Assembly: GCA_016802295.1 (NCBI GenBank)
Contig: JAESIW010000137.1
Location: 2,601,747-2,665,746, forward strand
Length of the DNA: 64,000 nt
Source: Brachionus rotundiformis
Lineage: Eukaryota > Rotifera > Eurotatoria > Ploima > Brachionidae
Reading direction: 5' to 3'
Below are positions 1-12,409 of this stretch, in pieces; position 1 is the stretch's first letter; each line of letters begins with the position of its first letter. The translations under genes and the position numbers were made by a program. The notes below the pieces were generated by a model. It saw nothing but the letters and a program-made list of their open reading frames with translations. It was not told the DNA's origin and did no database searches.

Positions 1-1333
1 TTAATTATTAAGATTGCTTTTGTTTGAAAATTTGAAAGAAAATTCAATTCAAGATATAAAAAAATATAGAAATGAAAGAGTGAACAAATGCAGCTCTATT
101 ATAACGGTACAAGGATCCTTGAATTGCTTGACAAATGAGAAATATAAAGAAACGATGTCTAATTGTTCCATCGTGTGTAACACAAAAAGCATCTCTGGAA
201 CCACTTTTGTGAGGAATTAGTGGAAAAAAACAAAGCAAATTCAGAGAAAATAGAAATAATAAAGAAAAAATAAGCAAAGAACAATTCATGTTGAAGTTTT
301 TTTTTTATTTCAATTTTAAAAAATAAATAAGAAAAGAATTCATTGATTTTTTTTATTTTTTTTATTTTGAAATGCTTCTTATTGTTAAATTAAAACAAAA
401 ATAAAATATAAGAAAAGAGCTTATTCATTTCAATTGTAGGTTTATGGCTACCCTTAATTATATTTGATAGAGCTGGTATTTGATAAATAGCTTTAATCTT
501 TCTAGTTTTCTGAATACTTTCATTTCGAATTTAAAATTCAAATTTTATAAAAGAATAGGTTTTGAAAGAAAAATATTATTTTATCATAAATGATTTACAT
601 TCAAGTATTGAAATCAAATAATAGACATTGGGACATATTAAAGAAAATTTTCAATCATTTTCAAATCAATCAATTTTTGGATAAGATAAATTGAGACAGA
701 AAAAAATGTGTCAGCTTTATTTCATAATTTACAATTAGGATAAAAAATTAAAATTTTTCCCAAGACTAGGATTATTTATAGATTTTAATTAATTTTAAAG
801 CTTTATTTTTTTAAAGAATTGTTAAACTAGATATTTGAATACTTTTAAGTGTTTAGACAGAAGCCGGCAAAAATTGCAAGAATAAACCATTTGTATAATC
901 CGGATTTTTGAGCATATTTGGCTAAGAAAACACTTATCAATTAACTCCTGGCTATCAAGTAAATAGTCTACTATTAAAAATAAATATTAACAAAATTTAT
1001 TAACCTCTGTTTATAAGGTAAATACTCACATTGCTCATATTTGTTTTAAAATTCAACAAAACGATATGTTTACTTTTAAAATCTTGGATGTTTATTTTGA
1101 TACTATTTAGTCTAATTCAAGTTTACACATACATTTTTTGTACGGAAACTTGGATGAATAGATAGGAAAATTCCAGCATTTTGAATTTATTTTATGTAAA
1201 TATTTAAATTGATGCAGTTAAATATTCATATACAGGTGTATAAAAAATTAAAATTAAGATCAAATATTTTATTTGAAATTTAAATAAAGTGATTGAAATT
1301 AAAATATTTAAGAAAAATTTTCAACAATACCAA
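1..1333. other. Intergenic, no gene recognised
   Basis: This is AT-rich sequence with homopolymer T and A runs. The only open stretch, around 14-220, has no ATG start, no recognisable motif and no flanking splice signals that extend it. It may hold the 3' flank of the claudin-like gene that ends at 1334. Nothing else could be supported. Confidence 0.5.
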
Positions 1334-2635
1334 CTAGTCATCTTCAGAATATCTTCGTGACGATCTGGTACTAATTGGATTATAAAAGTAAGATAAAGAG
1401 CAGAAAAAACACATGGCAGTTGCAACATACAGCGCTGAAAATGAATGTGGCTTGTTATCGGGCACTTCTTTTTCAACTTTATTGGTCACTAAATGAAAAA
1501 ATTATTTTTAAATTAATTAATCTTAGATTAAAGCTCTGATAAACATTTGTGCCTCTTCCCATAAAGTATAGCTCTAATAGTTCTTTGTTTAATAGAACTT
1601 CAAAAAAATCATTTAAGTGACTAATTTAAGGTAATAAAAGCCTCCAACTGTGTATTAATTTAATATTTGAATTCCAACTGTTTTATTGATTTTATTAAAA
1701 AATATTTGTTTCCGTCTTTTGATCTAAATAGTCAATAAGCTCTGAAAAAATTACATGCTACTATATTTTGAGGAATTTTCGGAATTTTACAAAAATTTAA
1801 TATAAAATTTCAAATGAATAGAAATAAGGTCACTTCATTCCTTGAAGTAGTCTGTCATATCAACCGAAAAAAAATTTTACTTACGTTTAGTTCGAATTTC
1901 ATTAGCATAGACAGTGGCGTATACCAGTATTATAATTGAAATTAAAAAAACTAAAATTAATCAATTTAACACTCAATTTGATTAAATTTCATTAAATTAA
2001 AATCTACCATTTATCATCATCAAGAAACCAAGCAATTTTTGAATCATTGGTTTGGCTATACTGGCCAAAGAAGTAAAAAGAGTTATCAAAAAAACTGATC
2101 CCATGATCAAATAAGACGTGATTGTAATAATCACTACCAAATTTACCACTTAAAATATTAAAATGGTTAAAAGCTTTAAATTGTGTGTTCTTTTTTTTTA
2201 ATTTTTAATTGTATAAATAGATAATTGAATTTCTTAGAAAAAAGAAATTAATAACCATTTGATTAAAATAATTTAGCTAATTAAAATCAAAATAATTTGA
2301 AGAGTTTCCTTTTGAAAATATTGAATTCTTGTTAAAGTCAATTTCGATAACAAGAAATTCAATAGACCCAAGCAATATCCTGAAGATAAAAACTAAAAAA
2401 TACCTTTAAAAAAAATGATCGTATTAATTTTAATGTTAAAAAAATTCGTCCAAAAACAAAGCAAATATGATTTTGTAAATGAAAAAGTTGAGCATTGGTT
2501 TAAAATATAATCTTGAATACAGCTTATTTTGTCATCATAGAATATTGTTGTTTTTAGTATGCCAATTCCTTCAAGAATGCATGTTGCTATCAATGAAGAA
2601 TATGAAAAATAAGTTATCACTTCACTTAGACCCAT
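1334..2635 (-). CDS. Claudin/PMP22-like four-helix membrane protein, copy C
   Basis: Four exons are modelled: 2635-2404, 2148-2008, 1950-1885 and 1488-1334 (197 residues). Each exon junction falls after the first codon base, exactly as in the two neighbouring paralogs. The protein has an N-terminal membrane helix, a first extracellular loop with NQC and a later CFW that stand where claudin-type loops carry the paired cysteines, then three more hydrophobic helices and a short basic, serine-rich tail ending SEDD. Claudin/PMP22/EMP proteins sit in the plasma membrane and form cell-cell junctions or ion-selective barriers. This copy is the most divergent: the H-x-GIFQRC motif of copies A and B is gone, and its introns (255, 57 and 396 bases) are longer. 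It is probably a decaying or specialised duplicate. The superfamily call is fairly secure, the exact family is not. Confidence 0.6.
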
Positions 2636-2853
2636 TTTTGATTATAGATTTTTAAACTTTTAATTGTCAAATTTAAATTGATAGAGATAAAAAAAATTAA
2701 CAAATATAAAAATTTTATTAATTAATCCACAAAAAAATATCTCTATTAACTACCAAACAATAAATTAAACGATTGATTCATCGTTTGGAAAAAAATTTGT
2801 TGGTTCGGCTTAGTCAACAATTTACATCATATACAAACTGGATTTATTTTTAC

Positions 2854-3622
2854 TCAGTCATCATAAGATTTAGAATCATTACAACAAAATAAAATAGTTG
2901 TCAGAAAATAGCCAACACAAGCAGCATAGAGTATCCAATATGACCATGAGAATAGAATAGGTGACATATGATCAGCTTTAAAAAATCAATTTAATTTTTT
3001 TCATTAAATATAATAATATTAAATTTACGAGTTATTTTAGCTTCCTTTGCGTAGAAAAAAGTATACACAATTATAATTGATACCAAAATCAAAGCTTAAT
3101 TAAACAATTTAATATATAAAAATATTATTTATTTTAATTGAATTTTTTTACTATTTATTGTTGTGAGAACCCCTAAAAAGAGATTAAGTGATTTTGTTTT
3201 GAATCTTTCGACAAGACTGATTAGAAAAAATATTCCAATCAGACCAACTACTCCAATAGATGCCAAAGAAAGTACAACGCATATTTGTAGGGGAACTGAA
3301 AAATACATAGATATATTTAAAATTAATGAATAATATTTGATTGATATTATTTACTTGTGTCATTTTTGAATAGATCACTATTCCACCAGTAGCAGCTTGT
3401 AAAGGTTTTTACCGAACCATCCAAAGCTTTGGACATGAATGATCCAACTGCATTGATCGAATTCTGAAAATAAGCAAGACCTCCACATCTTTGGAAAATT
3501 CCGTCATGAAGACCAGGAGCATAGCGATTAACAACCATAAAACTGGTCAGAAAAGATATAGCTTGGGCTCCAATTGATGCTAATAGAATTATAAATGTCA
3601 AAGACGTAACTAAACAGCTCAT
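2854..3622 (-). CDS. Claudin/PMP22-like four-helix membrane protein, copy B
   Basis: The exons are 3622-3355, 3295-3152, 3094-3029 and 2975-2854 (199 residues, ending in TGA). Helix 1 starts at about residue 5 (SLTFIILLASIGAQAISFL). Loop 1 carries LHDGIFQRC around residues 38-46 and CYWW near residue 78, the Gly-Ile-Phe...Cys...Cys layout that replaces the W-GLW-C-C signature of true claudins. Helix 2 (VVLSLASIGVVGLIGIFFL), helix 3 (LILVSIIIVYTFFYA) and helix 4 (SWSYWILYAACVGYFLTTI) follow, with an acidic tail. Intron phases and positions match copies A and C, so the three arose by tandem duplication. The likely role is a junctional or membrane-organising tetraspan protein. Other four-helix families in the same clan, such as EMP, TMEM47 or clarin, cannot be excluded. 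Confidence 0.7.
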
Positions 3623-3749
3623 TTTAAAAATTCTAATATTCTAAAAGTTTAATTTTTCTAAAAGCAAAAATGGATATAAATAAAAATATTGAATAGTTAC
3701 AACTTTATTTAAAAAATAAGAAAAAACGGGTTAGTAAAATTTGGGTCAG

Positions 3750-4450
3750 TTATTTGAAGCCTCTTAGTGGATTGTACATCAAGAAAACCAAAGCAAGAAT
3801 ATTAGTTGCTAAGGCTCCGAAGAGTGTGTAATATGACCAAGAAAATACTAGTGTGGTTGATACTCCCGCTACAATAGAAATCAATTAGTTTTAAATGAAC
3901 TAAAATTATTTTTAAAAAATTTACGAATAACTTTGGTATCCCCGGCATAGATAAAGCTATAAACAATCAAAATGATGAGTAAAATAATTACTTAAATATG
4001 AATATTTATCTTATTTGTCCGATTGGATTTAGAATTTTACCATTAGCTAGAAGAGCAATACTCATGGAAGGCTTGTAATTATTTCCTCTTAACTCTGTTA
4101 AGTAACCACTTACCACACCGAATAGTAGAGTCAGTCCAATTAGGAACATTGATATAAATGCCAGAACGGTAACCAATTGCAAGGAAGCTTAAAAAATTTT
4201 AAGCTTACAATTTTTTTATGGTATATCAAAACTAACTCCGGTCTGTGTTGAATGTGTCTGCGCTCCACCATAGGCACTTAAATGTATACGGGTCTTGACT
4301 GACCGGATATACACAACGCTGGAAAATTCCTTCATGCAAGGTCGTAAAGTTACGGCTGTCAATCATGTGGCTGCTTAAAAATGAGATCAACTCAAAAACA
4401 AGAGTCAATTTCATCAATAAATAAGGAAGAATTGTCTCAAATGTCAACAT
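3750..4450 (-). CDS. Claudin/PMP22-like four-helix membrane protein, copy A
   Basis: The exons are 4450-4237, 4187-4041, 3990-3925 and 3868-3750 (181 residues). The start at 4450 (MLTFETILPYLLMKL) is preferred over an in-frame ATG at 4495 because it places helix 1 at the extreme N-terminus, as in copy B. Loop 1 has LHEGIFQRC and, 13 residues later, CLWW. Helices 2 to 4 read LVTVLAFISMFLIGLTLLF, VIILLIILIVYSFIYA and YYTLFGALATNILALVFLM. The motif HxGIFQRC plus CxWW is shared with copy B and is the family's loop-1 disulfide region. The gene lies head-to-tail with copies B and C, spaced by about 130 and 220 bases, short enough for shared regulation. Function is inferred from fold only. Confidence 0.7.
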
Positions 4451-6290
4451 TTTTCTCAATTTTTTAAAGCTTAACAAATTAAAAAAAATTAACAATATAA
4501 AATAGTTGTAAAATTAAACTGGACTGTTATATATTCAACGATCCTTAGATAGAATTCCTTAAATTTCTTAAAATACAGACCGAACCCTATTAAAATTGGA
4601 ATTTTTAAATGGTTCTTAATTTAGACATAATGTTATCTATGCTCAATGTGCTTTAAAGCATAGTTAAGAACTGTTTCGAGATGCCAAGGTCTCTAATCAA
4701 ATAGCGTAATAACTTAATTAAATCAGCAGGGTATAACGTGGCTTAAAGGCATTAAAATACTCAAGATAATTTTCGAAAATTTATTAACTTTGAAAACTAG
4801 AACTTTAGAATAAATTAAAAATTGAACTTGAATTAATTTACCTATAGATGAATGAATTTAACGTTATAAATAGAAGATAAATATTCAAATCTACCTGTAT
4901 GAGTTCAATCGATTTTTTTGACCCTATTTGACACAAAAAATTTTTGTGCCTAAAGTAAAATTAAACTGACAAAATTCTATTTTTTCATTAACTTGTATTA
5001 ATTCAGGTCTGGTTATTTGATTGACAGTAAAAAATTATTTCCTAAGCTAATTAGTTAGATTAAAGGTTAAATTAAATTAAAAATCAGAATTGGAAAAAAT
5101 TTTACTCACTTTTAAAAAATGCAGCAATATTTTCTTTAATAAAAATATTAAACTGATAGTTTTTATCTAAAGATGCTAAAAAATTAACTTATTAAATTAA
5201 TAAATTATAACTATCAGACAAAAATATAAAAAAAATTGATTTTAAAATTTCAAAAAAATTTATAGTGTTTTTTTTTAAAAAGCATACTCGAAATAAATTC
5301 ATGTCAACTTAATGTATCAAAATTTCAAAATTTTAATTATTAATTAATAAAAAAATGTATTCAGATCTTCAATTAAAAATTAGATAATATTATAAACCAA
5401 GTTGATTGATATTTTTAATTCAGCTGTAAAATTCTAATTATATTCTTTTTAAAAGATCAAACTGTAACCAACAAACAGACTCAAGGGATTGACTAACAAT
5501 TGATTTATTTAAATATAAAAAGGATTTTATTTATTATTTAGTTATTTTAAAAAATTTTAGTAAAATAATTGAATATAAATAAATCAAAACATCAAGTCTG
5601 AAAATTAAATTGATATTATTAAGCATTGAGAGCACAGATGTGGAAAATTACATAATCAATCTCTTGATCACAAAGCAATTTATTAATTGTAAATTAAAAG
5701 ATTACAAGTCTTCTAAATATTTTTATTAAGTGCAGCTATTATCTCTGTTCCGTAATTCAATTTTCATGTGACTAATTAAAAATTAAAAGTTTTTTTTAAA
5801 ATCAAATTATAATAAAAATTTAGTTATTTATTCTTGAAATTTTTCAATCAAAAATTTGCTAAATAAAATAAGGTGACCAAAATAATTTTGAATATTTTTT
5901 TATCAGAATCCGAATTAAGAGAACAAAAAGTTTGTCTAGAACCTTTTATGATTCATTAACTCTTAAGGGGATTCATTAAATGAAAATTTTATTTCATTTT
6001 ATGTGTTTGGTTCTCGAAAATTGATGAAAAATATACTTAATTTCTCATTGAACATGTATTTAAAAAATTAGAAAAAAAGAAAGCTTATCAATTTTAAATT
6101 TTTCATTTTAATTATTCAAAAAATATATCACAGATAATATTTAATTTAAAAATCTAAAAACCAATGAATCTTGATGAAAAATAAACCTTAAGAATTGTAT
6201 TTTAATGTATTGATTTTAAATAAATATTTAAAAATAAATTTATTATTTCAGAAAACATTTAAAAATTAAAAAAAACATTTGAAGTAATTT
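4451..6290. other. Intergenic, promoter side of claudin-like copy A
   Basis: About 1.8 kb of AT-rich sequence lies between the 5' end of claudin-like copy A and the 3' end of CEP83. I see no coding exon with supportable frame and splice sites, no RNA gene and no clear repeat. It presumably contains the copy A promoter and the CEP83 3' untranslated region. Confidence 0.5.
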
Positions 6291-9200
6291 TTAAAAATCG
6301 TCGTCATCTGATGAGGATGACGATTTTGCTGAATTTTCAAAATCTTCTTCATAACTAATAGAACTTTTTTCTTCCTGGTTTAATTTTTTTTCTTGCAAAT
6401 TTTCTTCGTTTAATTTTGATTGTTGTTTTTCACTTTTATCATCTTTATTATGTGATATATTTGAAATAGAAGACGAAGAAGATGAAGAGTATGATAGTTT
6501 TCTTATTTCCAATTCTTTAGGTTTAATGTCATCATCAAAAGGTTCAAATGGATCAATGTATTCTTCAGTTTTGGTATTTGATTTTTTTGATTTATCTGGA
6601 CTTGGTGTTCTAATAAGACTTTTTCTTTCTGGCGACTCACCAATTGATTTTTCATTTGATCGATTTGTCATGTTTTCAATAGTATTTTTAGAATTTGATT
6701 GTAATTTTTCATTTTGTTCACTTTGAAGATTATCAATTCTGTTTGTAATATCTTCCATCTTTGACTCCTAGACAAATAAGTGAATTTAAAAAAAAATTTT
6801 TTACAAAATAATCTTACTAATTCATTTTTTTCTGATTCAGAAGCTTCTATGTTAATTATATCTATTAAATTTTTTTTTTCAGGATCAAAAACTCTATTAT
6901 CTCTTGGTGAACCAAAGTTAACATGGCTTTTAACTGGCATTAGTGTGTCATACTTTTTCTCAAATGTTGGATGAAATCTTATAGTTTGATCAGTTTTGTT
7001 CGTATGATTTGTTAATGGATATGTTTCACCTTGAATAATTACTTCTCTAAAAGCTTGGTGTCTTGATGTAATAGAGTCTAGATGTGCTTTTAACTTATTA
7101 TAGGCTTGCATTGGCACCATCTGGTTCATGCCTTGCTCTTTTAGCTTCAATTCTTTCATTTTGGCATTTAATGTTTCAGCTTTCATCTTTATTGCTTTTG
7201 CATAAGTTTGAAATTTTTTCTTTTTCTTTAATTAAAAAAGTTAATTATTTATAAAATTAAAAAAAAATTGAAGAACACCTTCTCATGTGTTTGTTTAAAT
7301 TCATTAATTTTTTCTAAAGCTCGATTTAGCTTTGATTGTAAATCTTGATTTTTAAAATTTAAATCATTACGCTCAGAAATGTGGTCAGTTTTAATTTCCA
7401 TTAGTCGATTTTCATACTCTTCTCTCAACTTTAATATTTTTGATTTAAATTTATTAATTCTAATTTAAATTAATTATTACTCTTTTAATTTGTTCTTTGA
7501 GACATTGAGCCTCTTGGCTGTGAAATAAAATTTCATTTTTTAACTTCAAATTGATTTCAGTCAATTCCTGCTCAAGACCAGTATTTGATGATAATTCGGT
7601 TTCAATTTTGTGACATTTTCTTGCCAAATCTCGATTTTTTTCCTGTTCTTTTTCCAGTTCGCTGCGTAAATTATCTGAATCGATTATCAAACCTCTTAAC
7701 CGAGTATTTTCTTTTATTATTTCTTCTCTTTGATTTTCAAATGACTTCAAACGATCATCACTTCTGTCTTTTTCAACCTGAAGCGAACTCAATTTGAATT
7801 CAAAATCTTTGTTTAAAAGTTGGATTTTCGACTCCAAGTCTATTCTTTTAATAAAAATTAAAAATATTTTTTCAATAGTATCAACAAATTTTATTTAATC
7901 CAATTATTAGAATATCTTAAATTATTGCTTTATAAAATTTAGTTCTATTATAACTTAAAAGAGTTTTTATTTAAGTTATGTTTTATAAAAATTTTAAAAT
8001 TAAATAGTTTTTTTAATTTTTTTACTAACGAATTCAATAACTTGCCTCCATTAGAATTTATAAAGGATACCATTACCAAATTGGTCACTAGAAAAATTAA
8101 ATTGAATTTAAATAATTTGACAAATAAAAATTTTGTTTTATATTATTATGAATAATATTATGGTCTAATTAATTTTATAGACATTGTTTATTAATTTTTT
8201 AGTGAAAAATCACCATGATAAATATGAAAAAAGATAGAAAAATTTTGAAATAAAGGTTCTAAGTAGTTCTTATAGCAACAAGTTCATATTAAAAGATACC
8301 TTTAATTCATATAAGATGTTCATAAGTAGGTGTCATCGTTAGGAAATATCTTATTCTTAAATACTTGATGAGTGAAAATCTTTTATCTTTCTGTATCAGT
8401 TTAGAGGCTAATTACTAGATGACCCTTTCGAATCATAAACCACAACTATAAGAAACTTGCTTAGTAGAAAATTGTCCTTTATTCGAATTATTTATTAACA
8501 AAAAATGTGTCTTGTTTAGCAGAAAATTCATGTAATCATGAATTTTTCTTGTCTCTAATGGAAGATGAAAAAAAATATTTTTTTTTATTTTAATTTAGTC
8601 AAATTTTTGGAATGAAAAATTTTCGAATTGAAGAAATATTTTGATGAACGATCTTTCTTATATTTGATTATATACGGTATTTGGCAAGATTTTTACTTAA
8701 TTAACTATTATTTTATTTAATTTAAAAGTTTAAAGAAAATTTTTAAATTTAGATTATTATGACCTATTTTTCAATGAAATTTAAAATCATAGATCCAGAT
8801 TTTCTTTATATTAGTCTAAGCATAGACCATATATAAACTTTTCTGGTATTTGAATAGGAAATCTTATCAACTTTGTTAAAAGTTATTGTTCTTAATTCTG
8901 TTCCGAATAAGTATAAAAAACAATAAAGTATATCATAACAGTAAATAAGTTCCATTGAAATATGACAGAAAATACATAAAATTTCAATTTGGACGTAGAT
9001 TTGTCGATGGGAATATAATGTCACCACACACTTAAGTATATCGCGTTTTATTGACTGATTAAATGAATTAATAGGGCTATTGGTACAAACATAGCCAGGG
9101 AGCGAACAAAAAATTTAGGATTTTTTTCTTCGAATGATAACAACTCACATTGTGTTTTTCAAGTTGTGTGCTCATCAGGAATTAAATGTGTGTTGGTCAT

Positions 9201-11107
9201 ATTTGAGTGTGAGGTCGTTAGTGACACCCTTTGTCAATTTTCAGTTTATATTATTTTTATTATTGTTATTATTAATGTAAAAAATTTTTTTTTCCTTATT
9301 TGGTATCTATAACTAAATCAATTACATAAAAGCACTAACATGGAACTATATTTGTTTATTTAATTTTAAATATAGTATTAAATTTTAAAAAACTAGATTT
9401 TCATGTTTTCATTGATAATAGATGATTATCGTAGTATTAATAATTAATCAATTAAATAAATGTTGAAAAAATATAATTTTTAATGTTATGAAAAGTTAAA
9501 TAGATAAGATAAAAATTAAAATTGAGGGAAATAAAAATCTTGCCATTTATTAATTAGAATTAAGATTTTTAAGTAAAATTATTATTTGATGCATAATTAT
9601 CTATTGCTTTAGATTTAAATACCTTGAATATTATTTCATCGATTCACTATCTTATAATGAAATAATTCTTGAAAATTATATCACTTACTTTTCATTTGTG
9701 AGTTCATTTATTTTCGTCCAATTTTCCTCATTAACTCCATTAATGGTTTTTGTCAATTCTCTATCTTTTTCCTCAAGTAATTTCTTCTGTAATTCAACAT
9801 TATTATTGGCTATTTCAATTTTGAGCATAAGATCCTGGATGGTATTGTTAAGCGCCTCTTTTTCCCTGTTTCGTTCACCTCTCTCTTTTACCATTTCTAG
9901 CTTCAAATTTGCCAAGTCTCTTTTACAATTGTGTTGTACTTCATCAAATTTCAGCTTAAGCGATGCATTTTCTCGCTCGGCATCATGTAACTTTCTGACC
10001 GTATTTGCCAAAGATTCTTGCAAATTAACACATTCTTTGTACGAATTATCTGCTTGCTGCTTTAAAGACTCTTTTTCACTCTAAACCAAATAATTCAACA
10101 TTTAAAAATTAAAATTAAAATTTTGCCAATATTACTTCCAAGACAGAAATTTTAGTGGATAAGTCCGATATTAGTTTGGAGTGATTGCGGACCAAAGAAT
10201 TATTGTGTGACTCAACGTGATCCAGTTTTTCTCTCAATTCCTCATTTTCTTCAACCAAAGATTTTATTTTAATCTTATACTGGTTATTTTCTCTAATAAC
10301 CTCTTTGATTTTAAAAGCTTCTGCTTGGTTATTTTCTTGTAATTTTTGTCTTAACACGTCCCTATCTTTTCTTATGGCATTCAGCTCAATTTCTTGCTTT
10401 AGCTTGATCTGTTCCAAATAGTTATGGTGCTCTGTCTTTTCATGTTCATTAGCCGATTTTAAAACACTCGATTCCTGTCGGATTCGGCTACACTCTGATT
10501 GTAGTTTTTGCAATTCTTGTTCCAATTGACGGACTATATCCTTATAAGGTGCTTCTATCTGCTGACTAAGCTCTTCTTTTAATCTATCCATTTTTACTTC
10601 ATCCAATTCCTTTTTTAAAAAAAATTATTTTAAGAAAACTAGAGCAAATATCCATTTACTTTGGTTTTAAGCTCTTCAATAAAAAGTTGCTTTCTTCTCA
10701 ATTCCTGCTGCATTTTGTCAAACATAGCTTTGTATTTGTCCTGCATTATTTTGTTCTCTTCTACCAAGTTTTGCATTTGGGTTTTAAGCTCAAATGTTTC
10801 ATTTTTGACTCTGGATAAGGTATACCAATTAATATTTATAATTAATATAATAATTCTAATGTGTCTACCTGGTATGATCAGCTTTAAGAACTTTGTAGTA
10901 CTTTTGTAGTTCCTCATTGGTTTTTTTCTCGTCAGCCAGAACATTTTCTAGGTCTTTGTATTTTTCAGCATAGTTTTGGGTCGTGATTGGATTCAGATTT
11001 TCATTAATGTTGTGCTCAGCAAGCCGACTATTGTTGGCTAGTGCAGCAGGTAGTGATAAGATTAAGTTGTCATCAAAATTACTGTTATTACCAATTGTAG
11101 ACATCAT
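6291..11107 (-). CDS. CEP83: Centrosomal protein of 83 kDa, distal appendage protein
   Basis: Eight exons are modelled: 11107-10869, 10810-10660, 10609-10136, 10080-9689, 7844-7481, 7428-7279, 7225-6818 and 6767-6291, all in phase (884 residues; human about 700). CEP83 anchors the mother centriole to membrane through distal appendages and is needed to start cilium building. Recognition rests on colinear matches to vertebrate CEP83: KADHTR in exon 1, the QQIEAPYKDIVRQLE block, LLEEKDRELTKTINGV, the NEKIDLESKI join across the large intron, and a C-terminal YNKLKAHLDSITSRHQAFR block. The whole protein is predicted coiled coil until an acidic, serine-rich tail ending DDDDF, which accounts for the extra length. 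Intron 4 is about 1.84 kb, while the others are about 50 bases. Confidence is high in family, good in exon boundaries. Confidence 0.85.
7845..9688 (-). other. Large intron of CEP83
   Basis: This 1844-base intron is about thirty times the usual length here. The protein reads continuously across it (NEK joined to IDLESKI, as in vertebrate CEP83), so no exon appears to be missing. Around 9050-9250 the base composition is less AT-rich than the rest, which might mark an old insertion, but I found no terminal repeats or coding relic. Confidence 0.55.
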
Positions 11108-11457
11108 TTTAATAAAATTTTATTCAAAATTAGAAAAAATTTAAACAGGTCAAAATTTTGTAAAATTTCATTAAGGACATGTATTGACTTTAGACTTGAA
11201 CTAAAACAAAAAAATCAGTTGCTATGGCTATGTAAGCCTAAAGAACAAGAATTGATTTTATGTTAAGATAATTTTTAAATCCGATGTGAATCCATTTTTT
11301 AAAATTATGAATTTTCTTATATTCATTTTGATTAAAACTTATATGAAAACTGCTTATTCACCTAAGTAAACCTTTATAAATTTCGTTTAAAAGAGATTAT
11401 TTTTTAAAAAAAATTTTAATTCATTAATAAAGTTTAAATTAATTTGTTTGAACAAAA
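11108..11457. promoter_or_regulatory. Divergent promoter interval, CEP83 / selenoprotein W copy 1
   Basis: The start codons of CEP83 (minus) and selenoprotein W copy 1 (plus) are only 350 bases apart, so both promoters must overlap here or lie within the genes. The sequence is AT-rich with no specific operator I can name. The feature is inferred from gene orientation only. Confidence 0.4.
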
Positions 11458-11812
11458 ATGAGCAACAATCCAGTTCAAGTCAGTATAGAATATTGGTAAG
11501 AGACAATTTAATTTTCAATTAATAATTTTATTAATAATTTTTAATAAAAGTGGCGCATGAGGCTACTCATCTCGCTTTAGACAGCTTCAGTATGATATAA
11601 TACAAGAGGTTTCTAACGCGAGAGTCGAAGGCCGTGTTGGCCGTAGATCGTCCTTTGAAGTGACAATCAATGGCAAATTAGTCTTCAGCAAATTGGCTCA
11701 AAATGGATTTCCTTTGTTCGAAAAGATCGTAGAAGAAGTAATCAAAGCTTCTAAGGGAATTGAGGCCAGTGAAGTCACCGAAGTCCAATCGAGTCAATGT
11801 GTCATAATATGA
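11458..11812 (+). CDS. Selenoprotein W-like protein, copy 1 (UGA-encoded Sec)
   Basis: The exons are 11458-11495 and 11551-11812 (99 residues including Sec). Exon 1 gives MSNNPVQVSIEY plus the first two bases of a cysteine codon. Exon 2 completes C-G-A-U-G-Y, with the in-frame TGA at 11558-11560 read as selenocysteine. Downstream, SSFEVTINGKLVFSK matches the F-E-V-x-v-x-G-x-L-i-x-S-K block of the Rdx family (SelW, SelV, SelT, SelH), small thioredoxin-fold redox proteins that use a CxxU active site and interact with glutathione or 14-3-3 proteins. A SECIS hairpin follows about 70 bases after the stop. The C-terminus is longer than in the other four copies. The terminal codon is also TGA, with a TAA eight codons later at 11837. 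It is the first of five paralogs. Confidence 0.88.
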
Positions 11813-11877
11813 TTATTTTCTTTTATTAATTTTTTTTAAAAGTTAAGAACTATTTGATAATAAAATTTGAACTATTT

Positions 11878-11935
11878 ATTTCATGACTACTATCGCTAAA
11901 AATTTGCAAAAAAAATGGCGATCGTATGATTAAGA
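11878..11935 (+). promoter_or_regulatory. SECIS element of selenoprotein W copy 1
   Basis: The 5' core ATGA is at 11883-11886 and the 3' core TGAT at 11927-11930. The flanks TACTATCGC and GCGATCGTA pair at 8 of 9 positions, enclosing an A-rich apical loop with the expected unpaired AA. This fits the eukaryotic SECIS consensus, which recruits SBP2 and the Sec-specific elongation factor to recode UGA. It begins about 70 bases after the stop codon. Confidence 0.8.
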
Positions 11936-12409
11936 CTTTGGTCTTTAAGTGTTCGATTTTTTTACCAAAAATTTCTTAATTTTTATTTTTAATCATTTTG
12001 GTAGAACTTTTTAAATAAATTTTTTGCTAAATGCTATTATTTGATTTATCTTTTCTACGTAGAGTGTAATTGCTCTAAGAATTAATTTTTACTAGAATTC
12101 AAAGAATAAATAATTCTAATAATATAACTTTTTAAATCAAACATAATATTTTACATTTAAAAAATTGGCAATTACTGTTTATTTTTTTTAATTATTCTAA
12201 AATGACAAATTATTATGTAGCTATTTGATTTGTTAGTTAAAAAAATATTAAAAATTCAGAATTAGTTTAAAATTTGCTAATTTTTATATATCTTATTCGT
12301 TTTTCAAAACATTCATAAATAATTATTCAAATTTTATTGAAAATTTACTTATTTTATTAAATAATTAGTTTTATTCGAATAAAATTAATCACTATTTAGA
12401 TTACATTTG
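11936..12409. other. Intergenic between selenoprotein W copy 1 and erlin
   Basis: AT-rich spacer of 474 bases. No coding or RNA feature is recognised. It must contain the copy 1 polyadenylation region and the erlin promoter. Confidence 0.5.

Noticed and set aside
14..220. 68-codon open frame at the left edge
   Set aside because: No ATG start, no splice extension and no motif. A stop lies in frame just upstream.
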